Below the pieces are notes generated by a model. That model worked only from the letters and a program-made list of their open reading frames with translations. It did not search any database and was not told the origin of the DNA. 64,000 nucleotides of DNA, taken from Cymodocea nodosa (lineage: Eukaryota; Streptophyta; Magnoliopsida; Alismatales; Cymodoceaceae). The stretch is taken from positions 1,136,001 through 1,200,000 of the forward strand of contig CM072343.1 of NCBI GenBank assembly GCA_036874045.1. Reading direction: 5' to 3'. Every line of letters begins with the position of its first letter. Position 1 is the first letter of the stretch. Positions 50,601-62,148 of this stretch are shown in pieces. The position numbers and the translations under genes were made by a program.

Positions 50601-53600
50601 TTTTATCAATATTTCATATAAGTAACAATAATATTTGGGTGTTGATATTATTGTTATCCAGTGGGGTAGCCATTCGCTAATATAGAGGAGGATGTTGACA
50701 TTACTGTTCTCTCTGATACAAATTTTTTGAATGGTAACTACCCAGTTTTGAAGGCTAAGGCTTTCTAATTTTACAATTTGATATGTCATGCAGGGACAAA
50801 GACTGGTAAAGCATGTGCTTATATCACCAAGAATAGGGGATTACAAAAATATAAAATAGAAAAGCTTCTAACATATGTGTACCTTGGGTAACTTCCCACC
50901 AAGTCGAGTAAATTTGGCAGGATTTTTAAGATATTCCACTACTTCCTCAAGTTCTTGCTTAGCATCATCACAACCTTTCACATCCTTGAATGTTTTGACA
51001 TTCTGCATGATAAAAATATGCAACATTTTCATAAAATCCAGAATGATAAGTGAAATTCATAATTTTTATGAAAAAAAAGTAAGGAACATTCTTTTTGAAC
51101 ATTACTTATAAGATCCACCAATACAAATGAAATTCATGTTTAGCTTCTCAAACATCTGATTTTCAACAGGGTTTGATTCATACACTCATACTGTAGAACA
51201 ACCAAGAAGCCTAATATTTTTTGAGCAGTGACTGGGAAGTCTAATAGCCAGTGCACTTCAAAAATTAAGGGTAGGCATCCAAACCACTCAAACCAATTAG
51301 CTGAACCAAACCAAACCATTTTGAACAGTTTGGTATAGTTTGAAAATTTTAGTAATTTGGTTTGATTTCAAAATTCTATAAACTGATTTATATGATTCAG
51401 TTTGTAGTTTGATGGATGTTTAACTGAATTATACTGAATTGATGGGATATCTATAACATATTAAGATATGTATAGACGTATAAAACATTTGGTATGAGTC
51501 ATATTTTCATATTAATGGATTTCTATATGTTAAATTTAAATAGTATAGAGTAGGAGTAAGCATGATTCAACTTGGGTCAAAGCCATTAATTGAACAACAC
51601 CTATTGGCTAACATATTATCCAAGACAAGCCATTAATTGAATAGCCCTTAAGGTAATATAACTCTCAGCAATGATGTTATGTTTAACACACACACACACA
51701 CATAAATATGCAATTCATTATTAATAATCTTAACCTTATTTAAAGATAATTATGAGAAATAAGTCATCACTTATAGTTTGTCTGTGTGTGTAATATATCT
51801 TACATTATATGATATTTATTAATTATTTGATAAATTAATGTGGTTCCACTTGGTTCAGCTTAATAACCTCAAAACCATCAGCTAAATCATGTATATTGGT
51901 TTGGGAGATTTTCAAGTTGAACCAAACCATAAACTTCAAAAAATCTAACTAAACCATCAAAGACAGTTCAGCTTGGATCAGCTAGCCAGCTTGACTAGTA
52001 CAGATGCCCACCCCTAGTAGTATAGAGTATAAGATTATAACCTGTTAACTTTAAAAATCAAAAACAAAAAAAATCCTAATATGATATACTACAATTTTCC
52101 CTTTCATAAGATTCAAATAACTTGATACAAATAGTTGTATTTTTTACCATCTTGTGGTATTTTATTAAGAGTTAGCTACAATTTGTATTTTATTGATGGC
52201 ATATATTAATATAGAGATTAATATATAGTCACTACTAAGTTTACAAAATGGTTAAACCACAAACCGAATTGAATTGACCTTTAATGGTTCAGTTCAGTTC
52301 AATTTCAAGGTTAAATGGTTCAGTTTGTAAATTATTCAAAATAATCTATATAGTTTGATTTGAGATTTTGCTCAAACCAAACCAGATCAAACTGTGCCCA
52401 ACTCTATACAAAATTGCGTCAACAGGAATTAGTGGCCAGTGACAAGAGTGCATAGGACATAACAATGGTGCCTTCTAGAGAAAAAATATAGTGCCTCAGG
52501 TCCCTACTGAGTATGCCAAAAGTCACCATACTGATCAGCCTATCAGGTAACTATGAATGGTTGTAATTTTTGATCAATAGTGTTAACGATGGCCTATCAA
52601 CTAGTTCTTTAATAAGCAGCAGATGAATCCCAGTAATGAGAGCACAGTGATAATAGTTTGATTATTTTAATTGAGAGCTCTAACATGACTTTCAACCATG
52701 TATTTAATTATTTACGGTTAATGCTGTAAAGATAGTGACAGTTCCTTGTTTTGACCATTATTTTGTACCATTTACTTAAAATTACTGCTGGTACATGTCC
52801 ACACGCAAATATGTTGGCAACGTGGTTGGAGAACACATCAGACAAATCTTTCATATGATGCAAATAAACAAGGATAAGTGGAAAGATATTGTACATGATG
52901 ATTGAATGGCATGGGAGAGGTTGTTGCTCTTGTTGCTGCTTGGTTACATGTTGGCCAGTGATGGAACTTGTAGAGTTGTGACTGCCCTTGAAGTCCCTTG
53001 GTTTTTGGTTTTGTGTTTTCTTTCTAGTTTTTGGAACTCACTTTGGTTTTTATGTCTAATTTCCTTGGTAGGATTCCAGTATATTTGGTTTGCACTTATT
53101 TCTCATATAGTCATTTTCAACAAAGCAATTACCAAGTGGTTAAAAAAGTAGGCTTTGATGGCTACACCATAAACTTTCCAATGCTCAAGGACAAAGATAA
53201 ATGAGTTTCACTCCCACAGACAAAAATGTGTTTTAATGTTCTCTAATGAAACATGAAACTAAAAAATAAAATATCCAATTGCAAGTCTGCAACTATTCAA
53301 ATAGTAATGTCTCTCATTAAAAGAAAAGATACCAGCTGCAAATTGCAATGCAACGAGCATTTTCACTGAATATGGGAAAACACTGGCTGAAAACTAAACA
53401 ATAAAAATTATTATAAACTGAAAAATTAGGAATGATATACTCCATGAAGAGCATGCCCATATATCTCCTTTAAGCCTGTGGAAACATTTATAATTTGAAA
53501 CGATTGTCACCTTCTCTGGCAATACTTCTTTGTTCAAATCTTTTGGAGCATATGTTGCACTTGGACCAACAGATGAAGGACCAATACCACCCAAGCTTCC

Positions 53601-56600
53601 CACGTATTTTTGAAGTGCAGCTGCACCCATTATCCTTAAAGCAGAAAAAGTAAAGGAAGTTCAATAAATGTGTGGTGCAGTCAATCTATCCAAGAAGTTT
53701 ACCTATAAATTTATAACGCCACAAAGAGAAAGGCTCAAGATGGCATAATTATCTGAAAAATTATAATCAAGGAGTCATAATCAAAGTTACAAGCACTCAC
53801 AATAATTATTTAAGAAGGGAACATATCTAAACTATTAAATAACACCATGATATAACACTATTCAATGTAAACAAGTCAAAATTATCCTTGGGTGATCTTT
53901 GAACAATCAATTCTACAATGGAACATTTACTGCCCAATATCACACATAAACCCATAATCCTAAAAAACTAACAGAAATTGATCAACAATGAGGATCACAA
54001 TCACTTTTTCAATTTTCTTGATGTCCTTGACCATAGCTAAGTCCCACTGAAATTCTTCCAACCATAATCCAGTTTTCAATCTTTCTCATATTCTTTGTTT
54101 TTGAATACCTTTTTATTTGAAAATTTTTCAATCAAATGAGAGCCCTCTTCTTAATTAAGACACATTTACTCGGCCAAAAAAGAATGTTAAAGTATGTATA
54201 AAATAGCCTCTTCTTTGAAATACTTTCCGAATTCTGACAAATACCAGTCTGCAAAAGTAACAAAAATACATCTAAAAGCTCCAATGGTATGCATGTATGC
54301 TGAACGAGAAACATACCACTACCAAACTGCTGGTCATGGTCTGTTGGCTAAATAACACCAGCTAAAATGGAAACAAATTTCAATTAAACTAAAAATTTAC
54401 ATAAAACTTATGCAACAAAAATTAGTATAATGAAACCAAAAAAAGTTCCATTGTAATAACAGGTATGATGATTCAATTCATATTTATTTTGGTGTGAAGA
54501 ATGATTCTCACTCAAAGCAAAAAAATGTGATTTAACTTGACCAAAGTAAAACAGCAATACTATTATAAAGATATATGTATAGGATAAAAAATAGCAGAAA
54601 ACTGACATTCACGAAATTAAATACCAAATAAGTACTGCAGCAACAGTAAGAAAGGCCCAAACAACGAGCTCCTGAATGAATCTTGAAATTTTATTTGAAG
54701 CCTTGGGGTCAACCTAATTGAAAAAGTGACAGTGAATATTTGAATACAAAGTACAAAAGGGCAGGTTCTATCAAAAGATGTGATAGACAATAAAAGTTAT
54801 AGAATATTTTCATTACCATCACAACATGTAGTGGTTGCTTCTCAGTTAAGCCTGGATTCAAAAAACGCTCATCCATATTGCCTAATGCACGTTGTTTCAA
54901 TTCTTGCAACTATAGTCAAGGAAAATATCAATAAAAAGGATTACAATTTGGGAATTAATATTCTCAAAATAAATGAAGTTTCATTGGTAAAACAAAAATA
55001 TCCGAACTGAAGTAACCTATTGCTACCTGCCAGGAATATTATCATTCATTTAAGCCACAATTGCTTTGATAATCTGAGTTAAAAAACAGAGTTTGTCTCC
55101 TATAGAAACATTACTACAGTCAAAAGATTGAGTACTGACTGCACCTATTTCAACCGAAAATGATTTGATATTCCAATCATATACTGTTTAAAGTATCTTG
55201 TGCTTGCTTAAAACAAAGCAAATGATTAACTGAAAGGTCAAGAATATGCCAGTACTTCAGTAGTCAGCAAGTGATAAAGAAGATGAGAACAAGCTGAATA
55301 GCACATCCAAGTAAAACCTTGAGATAATTATGCACATAGACAATAAAAAGTAACGAGAGCCAAGTGATCAAAAACATCATAAGACAATATTGATTGATGA
55401 GAAAAATAACCTTTGCCAGTTTACATTCAAAATTTCAAATATCTTGTAAGCACCATACTTTCAGCGTTGAATTGAAGTATTGGGATTTTCAAGGAGAGAA
55501 AATAAAAGAATTGAAAAGAAAATAAAAAGAAAGAGATCTTAAGCACAGGTAATTTGCTCTAGGTTCAAGGTGATATGTCTCATTTTCTCAATGGATTGCA
55601 TTGTGTATATATTATGTGTGAAACACTAAGTTCTTCTACACAAGGAGCAAATTTGCATTTCTACTTTGGTGTTGCATATAAAATAAACAGAATAATACAA
55701 CAAAACAAACAACAATCTGAGCCATAATCCCATGATCAACTACCTGAACCTTTTTCTTCTATATACTTCTATCTATGGTCAAATCTTTGGTTAAATTACA
55801 TAAATTTAAATTTTCACTCGTAATTCATAAGCAAGTAGTTTTAGGTCTTCTTCTACTTCTTTTAATTTTTTGCACTAATTAATTCTTCATTCCTAACAGA
55901 TGTATCTTTTAATTGTTGATATGACCAAACTATCTAAGTCAACTTTTTTTTAATCTTATCTCCAAATGGTATAACTCCAACTCTATTCTTAATAAAACCA
56001 TTTTTTAGTCTATCTTCTATAGTATTACCACTCATTCATCTAAACATTATCTCTACAATGTTAATGTTTTGTATATGTTCATGTTTTATAGCCTAGTATT
56101 CTAAGTCATAAAGTACAGTTGAATGAATAATAGTTTTATAGAATTTTTCTTTTAAATTTAAAGATATCCTTCTATCACCTAATACTTCAAAAGTATCTCT
56201 CCACTTTATTTTGTTCTACTTTAATCCTATGAATCATATCCTTTGTAATTTTTCCTTTGTTACTTATAATAAATCTTATGTACTTAAAAATCTAACTTTT
56301 TACAAATTTCATAACCATTTAATTGTATACATTCATTATTATTCTTATTTTTGTTAAATTTATACTCCATATATTCAGATTTTGTCCTGCCTAATCTAAA
56401 TTCTTTGAACTCTAAAATATCTCTCCTAAACTCTAATTTAAAACTAATTCCTACCTTACTTATGTCAATCAAATTATATCATCAGCAAACAATATACACC
56501 AAGATATTTCTCTTTAATTTTTTTAGTTATTACATCTATAACTAAGACAAGCAAATATAGACTTAAAGAGGATCTAAACCTATATCTATTGGAAATTCTT

Positions 56601-58932
56601 TAGTTTCTTTTCTTATAGTTTTAACACTATTAGCTACTCGTTTATATATGTTCTTTATAATATTAATATATCTTATAGATACTTCTTTTCTTTCTAAAAC
56701 CCACCACAATAAATTTTTAAGTACTCTATCATAAATTTTCTCTAAATCAATGAAAACCATAGAGTTCATTTTCCTTGACTCTAAAATTTTTTATTAATTG
56801 TCTAAATAAATAAATAACTTTCATTGTTGACCTACCTAACACAAAGCTAAATTGAATTTTTATGATTTTAGTTGCATCCTTATTTTTTACCCAATTACCT
56901 TTTCTCATAATTTTATAGTATGACTCATTAACTTAATACTAAGATAATTATTACAATTCTATGTGTCTCCCTTATTCTAAAATAAAGGTATTAAAGAGCT
57001 CTTTTTCCATTCAACTGGCACCTTCTTTGTTTTTAAAATTATACTAAAAAGTTTAATTAACCACTTAATCCCTAGTCCACCCTTGTACTTCTACACTTCA
57101 ATAAGGATACCATCAGGTCAAATAAATTTTCCACATTTCATTTTCTTAAATGTGCCAAGAAATAAGTGAATGAAACAATTACTTACCAATGAAGGAAGAC
57201 TGGAAGGCTTCCCTGATAGTTCATCTGGAAGATAATCTGTCAAGGTATTTGTGACAACAAGAGCTCGAAGATACTCTGCAACTACTCTACTATCCACTGC
57301 ATGTGCTCTTTGCTCAAAACGCCCAATAACCAACTCAGGACTGTGCAAATTAAGATAAGCTGATAAACTTCATATATTTAATTGCTGATGACGATGAAAC
57401 TGCATATATTTATTGTAAATCTAGAACATCAAGATTGGGAAAAAATACTAGATTGTGTGTATACACAAACACCATATGCTAAACACAAGAAATGTTGTCT
57501 GAAACTACATGGTCAAGTAGTGATGACTTCTTGTGGTTGTACAAAAGCTAAAAGTTCAATCATCAAAAACATGGGAGAAATGAAATTTTCAGAAAAATAT
57601 ATTTTAGGATTAGGCGATTAGCTGACCTATCGTGAAATTAAGTGATTGGTGGTTGCTTTCATTGTATACAATGCACACATTTTGGGGATTTGAATATAAA
57701 TACTTTGTTGCACACGCTTAGCATCTAACACTGGCCTAGTTCTCAAATACTCAATATAGGAATCCAGTGGTTGTCTAGACCTGACACATATAGCCCATCT
57801 GTCTTATTAATGGATGGTTGCCAATTGAACTAAAAGATATTAAAATAGATGGAAACAATCTGAATCTTCAAGCTAATATATTTACAGTGTTCGTTAATGC
57901 TGAGGACTTGTTTGTAATATAAGGTAAATCTCTGATGGCAAAAGGCAACTACCATTTTGACCACTGCTTACCGTTCATCCATGCGTGCGCCAAAAATTTG
58001 ACAAGAACTATACAAATGACGGTGTCAAAGATGTCAAACTCAAGGGTGCGGTCTTGTATGCTACACTACAAACATGAAACCTTCCTGAATCCCAGATATC
58101 GTCTGCTGGCAGAATTATGAAAGTCGTTTCTACTGTAAACAACATTATCAGAGACACTCCTCATTACAAGGAGTAGATGCTTCTTAAAAGTTTGAGTTTA
58201 ACCAAAGTAGACAAGCACGGGCGCCGATCTTCAGTAACCAATGATTCCAGTGCAGGCGCCAGAAATCATAAAGATCCAAATTTTCTAAATCGAGAATTTT
58301 TAAGGTAACATTGCAACTAATAGAGAGAAAGGATGAACGGTAATGAAAGAAAGATGCTTTCAAAAAACAAAAGAAACGAACTTGTGCTTGTTGAGCTCGG
58401 CAAGCAACGCACTCTGCTTGGCAGCGTCCATGGGGTTCGCATCCGCATCCGACATGAGAAGCTGCACCCTCCTTTCCTGACCCCAGAACGGCCACCAACT
58501 GAACCACTCCAGCATCATCAGCCTCTCAAACTTCCTCCTCACGAAATTCACCGCCGCAACGAAGAACGCCAAAAGAGGCAAATTCCTGCTCTCCGCTCCT
58601 TTCCCTTCCGTCCCGTCCCCCGAAACCGAAACCTCACCCTGCCTCTCTCCCATCACCGACTCATTCTCAGAAGGCACCACCTCTTTCTCGTCATCCTTCC
58701 ATCGGTCGAGACTTTCGGCAGCGTCAAGGACAGGATCCCGGTCCTCGGGGGCTACGGCTATGGGATGATGCATGCGGGATTGGCGAAGGTACGGTAGGAG
58801 TCGGGAAGAGGGACATTGGATGCCGATGAAGCGCCGTGGGCAGAGTATGACGACGGGCCGCCCGCGGAGCCGTAGTGGAGGAAGGAACGGTGATGTGCGG
58901 TGGATGTGGTGACTGATACGGAAGACCGTCAT
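41609..58932 (-). CDS. FTSH11: FTSH11-like ATP-dependent zinc metalloprotease
   Basis: A membrane AAA+ protease that degrades damaged or unassembled proteins in plastid (and reportedly mitochondrial) membranes; Arabidopsis FTSH11 is needed for heat tolerance. Seventeen exons with GT-AG borders keep frame: 58382-58932, 57187-57340, 54817-54909, 54625-54713, 53511-53634, 50883-51002, 49285-49335, 48949-49010, 48460-48517, 44387-44512, 44105-44185, 43195-43324, 42898-43046, 42496-42777, 42324-42413, 42194-42247, 41609-41749. The product is 784 residues (Arabidopsis about 806). Seen in order: a basic Ser/Arg-rich transit peptide, a membrane segment near 280-303, Walker A GAPGTGKT (383-390), Walker B IIFIDEID (438-445), second region of homology TRPGRFDR (495-502), zinc motif HESGH (601-605) and third ligand Asp679 in TGASSD. 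All catalytic residues are present. The start ATG is at 58932; no in-frame ATG lies just upstream. Confidence 0.97.
45325..45483 (+). repeat. Three 53-bp tandem repeats
   Basis: Units start at 45325, 45378 and 45431, each 'gcatctgggaaagtaaggaa' then 'agtgattcc' then 'ttgatgtataaaagct'. Units 1 and 2 differ at about one base and unit 3 at about six. They lie just inside the left end of the foldback element and reuse its subterminal sequence. Confidence 0.95.
45595..45965 (+). repeat. C-rich minisatellite, ~101-bp unit
   Basis: Phrases such as GCCCAAGCCATCCATT (45705), GCCCAACCCATCCATT (45806) and GCCCAGGCCATCCATT (45920) recur, as do ACCCTACCACCTGTT at 45747 and ACCCTACCACCTGTTTC at 45848. 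The unit is 101 bp; the last spacing is 114 because of an extra 13 bases. Earlier, more diverged units begin near 45600. It creates a Pro-rich open frame that has no coding support. Confidence 0.85.
47515..48080 (+). repeat. ~280-bp tandem duplication in FTSH11 intron 9
   Basis: The segment 47515-47775 recurs at about 47794-48075 with an offset rising from 279 to 302 because of small insertions. Matching stretches include 'ttttgtgtatttcatgtat', 'ccaacatttatcaacatgtt', 'ttttacttcttgcatcattt', 'caagaatcgatcccttaat' and 'gaaaatggat'. Copies are moderately diverged. Confidence 0.85.
51268..52015. mobile_element. MITE with AGGGGTGGGCAT-type terminal inverted repeats
   Basis: The left end reads AGGGTAGGCATC and the right end, inverted, AGGGGTGGGCATC. 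Inside are many inverted 'ggtttggtt' / 'aaccaaacc' motifs, as in a widespread class of plant MITEs. There is no coding capacity. A (AC)n run lies at 51686-51703. A partial relative follows at 52245-52405, ending 'ctgtgcccaactct'. It lies in FTSH11 intron 5. Confidence 0.65.
55700..57115 (-). mobile_element. RTE-type LINE in FTSH11 intron 2 (fourth copy)
   Basis: In the same direction as the host gene, the minus strand encodes reverse-transcriptase pieces: [11 protein letters not shown]...[16 protein letters not shown] (about 56640-56750), a GIGLDPL segment (56563-56585) and [21 protein letters not shown] (around 56330-56400). The tail near 55700 is (GTT)-rich on that strand. It lacks the 5' half and its frame is broken in several places. 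It is clearly related to the copies at 65-1975, 2085-2355 and 10490-11752. Confidence 0.85.
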
Positions 58933-59110
58933 CGTGGCCGCCGACGACTTGGGATTCAAATTTGAGCTCTGGTTCGTCGTGTCCCTTCCTTCCCCCTCTC
59001 TCTCTCTATCTCTACCCCTTACTTTCTCTCTCTAGAAGTTAGAGCGAGAAAGTGAACGGCAGGAAGAGAGGTGGTGGTGGAGAAGCGGCCGAGACAAGGG
59101 AAGGCCGGTG
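58933..59110 (-). promoter_or_regulatory. 5' leader region of FTSH11
   Basis: Upstream of the start codon the plus strand shows (CT)n tracts (58995-59011 and 59020-59034), i.e. GA-rich on the gene's strand, in a GC-rich setting that ends abruptly near 59140. This fits a 5' UTR and promoter edge. No clear TATA box is seen within it. Confidence 0.45.
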
Positions 59111-59149
59111 TCTTATCTTCCGCCGCAGGCAAAGTTTTGTGGGTATTTT

Positions 59150-62140
59150 TTAAATAAAAAAAAAGATTTTAACTCTAAAATTTTGTTTTTTTAATAGTTT
59201 GCAATTTTTGACGATCATATTAGTAGGTTTTTATTGACACCTTAAATTTTTTTGATAAATACATGAAAGAGTGTAAGTAATGGTATGGATTTTATTATTG
59301 GATAATTATAAATATAAGTTAAAATTTTTTACTTAAATAAATATAGATCTTTAATATCAAGGTCATAAAATTCAATATTTTTTTTAAGTTTTAATCATTG
59401 ATTTTGTATTAAATAATTAATGAATATAGTTTAGATTAAGAGTCATGCAGATGCTCAAATATAAAGGAAATATAAAATTTAAAATAATCGAAAATGAAAT
59501 GTCTAGAAAAATATCTAAGGAATTTAATGTATGTTTTGAAAATTTAAATTCCTAAGGAAGTTCAGTAGACATTGAGAAAATTTGAAAAATCAAATAAATG
59601 AATTGTCTACTATCTAAGTTAAAATTTTAATGCATGGTAGATGATTATAATGATTATCAAATTATATAATTATTTTAAAAATTTTAAAATAAAATGTTGC
59701 ATTTATAATGGTGTCACCAAGAAACTTTTCTAGTGTCACTTTCAAGAAAGATTTAATGCTTTTTTTAATGGCCAAAAAAAAGGTCAAAATATTTCTTGGT
59801 CCCTTATGTTAAGGAACGAGAGGTGATTAATGAAGTTATATAGTCATAAATCAATAATACAAGTATCTTACAAGTCAATAATTTTGTTGTCAATGGAGAA
59901 CAAAATGTATCCAGTGAAATAGTGATATATTGTAGGCTATGATTATAAATTACAAATTATAGAAAACAATGGAAATGAAAATACTAGAATTCAAAGTGTT
60001 TATATATCTTTAAAATGCTAGGTATAAAAAAAGAATTATGTTGATTTTTCGCCTTCTCTTTCTTTAATTCCAATAAAAGTTTAACCTTCGCACAAAAAAT
60101 TAATTACAATTATTTATAAATCTTAAATATATATATATATATTAATATTTGGATTAATTTTAAATCACATTAAACCTCATTTCGAATTTTATATAATTTA
60201 TAACTTAACACATTAATAATGATGCTCATATTAATATTTAAATTAAAAATTCTTTACTTTCTTTTAAATTCCTTCTATACAAACACCTGAATTTTAAAAT
60301 TTTTTATTTTTCATCACAGACATAAACGTCAAAAAAATGACAGAAAGGGAATTATTTTTCTTTATTTTCTATTTTTTAAGTTTTCTCTCATTTTCTTTAT
60401 TATCATTTTGTAAGCATCCTCTAAGTACGACAAAACTAATTGGGGAAGAACTCGAATGGACTAAATTGGACTGGGCTGGCCTCAAAAGTTAGGATTTAAT
60501 CTTCAGTAAGCCTAGTTAAGCTTGGTCCAGTAAAGGACACAGGCTGCGCTAGCCTGGCTGGTACCTTTCAACCGGGCCGCCTTAAGGGCCTATTGCAGCG
60601 AGCCCGAGGCCTACTAGACGTAGGCCCAGTCAGGTCGGTCAGACCAGAGCAAGTTGATTGGGCGTGACCGGTTAGGCCTGCTATAAAAAATGGGCCTAGG
60701 AGGAGTGGGCTGCTTTTCAATGGGCAAAGGCTGGAATTTCCAGCAGCAATACAAGCAAGAAATATAAGCAATAAATACATTCTCCCATCTAATTCAAAAT
60801 TTTACTAATCAAAAAAATAATTCCCCGCCAGTTGGTGGTGGAAATTTGTAAAGCATGGATGCCGATAAAAAATGGCCTAAGACCGTATTTTTATGACATG
60901 AAAATCTGGGACAAGTTAAAATAAGTAATAATGCACATACAGGAATATTTAAAACGAATATTGAGGCATGGATTATACTTTTGGAACAAGTTGAAATGTA
61001 ACAATGATTAAAGTGAATTTTCAGATATTTATTATATTCAGACAAGCGAAATGTGACAGACCTTCGTTCTAAACAAACCTTAATATTGTGAGCACAAACA
61101 CATCTCCTTTATCCGTCTGTAAACTTTAAAAGCACGAAAAGTTAGAAAAATTTGTCTGTGAACTTAAAATTTGATAAAAAAGAAAGTTAGAAATTTGAAG
61201 AAAATTTTAAAAAATATCATAATCATACAGTGTGTTTAACATAATTTAAAATTGATGTAAATATTAATTTTTATATATTTATAATTAAAGTTCATATATA
61301 ATTTTAATTAAGATTTGTTTTTGCATGTTCTAGAATAATATATCGTTAAGTGAAATGATATATTGTAAGATGAATGGAGACCTTAGGCAATCTTTATCTT
61401 CCACAATTTACATCTTTTGCTCAACTTCTATATTCAACATTGATGATCGATGATCATACGAGTCTGGAGTTTGATGGTCATACAAGAGGGACAGGAGAGG
61501 TTGAGTGAAGAAGACAACTTGGGCAAGGATTTAAGGGTAGGAAGAGAGGAGAAGTTGAAAAAAAGATAAACAAAATTAGAATAAGGTCAAGGGTGAGACA
61601 TAACTGGTGAACTTCAAAATTAAAATTTAATGGACACACACATAATGAGAAAAGCAAGCAGGACTTACAAACAGACATTGAAAAGTTGGTTTTCAAAGAA
61701 AGAAAGAAAAATATAGATATCACCAATACGAAGCAAGGCTACAAACCTGGTGAACTGGGCGTTATATAAGTCCTTGATAAATCAGAACCAGGTCTCATCA
61801 GGCATAAGGGAACTATGGTATATGGCGCCGGTTCTCTTGACAAGAGGTTTCAAAATAAGAAGGCGCAATCCAACGGAAACAAGAGGTTATTTCCGGATCG
61901 ACAAGATCAGATCATCCAAATATCAATTTCATGGTAATCAAAGACTCATTTTGTTAAAAAGGCAAAAAGATTTGCTTCATGCTGATACTCATTTTTATTT
62001 AGAGGATGGGAATAACAAGACCATTAACAGAGGAAACAACATACAACAACGCCAGCATGGACTAGAATACTATTTTCGTCAGTCAAAACTTATCTCATCT
62101 TCCCATCCATTCGGCAACAAATTATAATAAAATCCAGCTA
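59150..62140. other. Intergenic DNA between FTSH11 and the carrier gene
   Basis: Mostly AT-rich without coding signal. A GC-rich patch at 60530-60720 is built of 'gggcc', 'ggcccag' and 'gcctagg'-like words and may be a decayed transposon. The 61.75-62.13 kb part is open on the plus strand for 125 codons but resembles no protein I know and probably belongs to the carrier gene's 3' flank. Confidence 0.4.
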
Positions 62141-62148
62141 ACTTTGCT

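Noticed and set aside
58333-58797. Plus-strand frame opposite FTSH11 exon 1
   Set aside because: Antisense shadow of a GC-rich exon.
58933-58959. Nine-codon extension upstream of the FTSH11 start
   Set aside because: That extension begins with TTG, not ATG; the first true in-frame ATG is at 58932.
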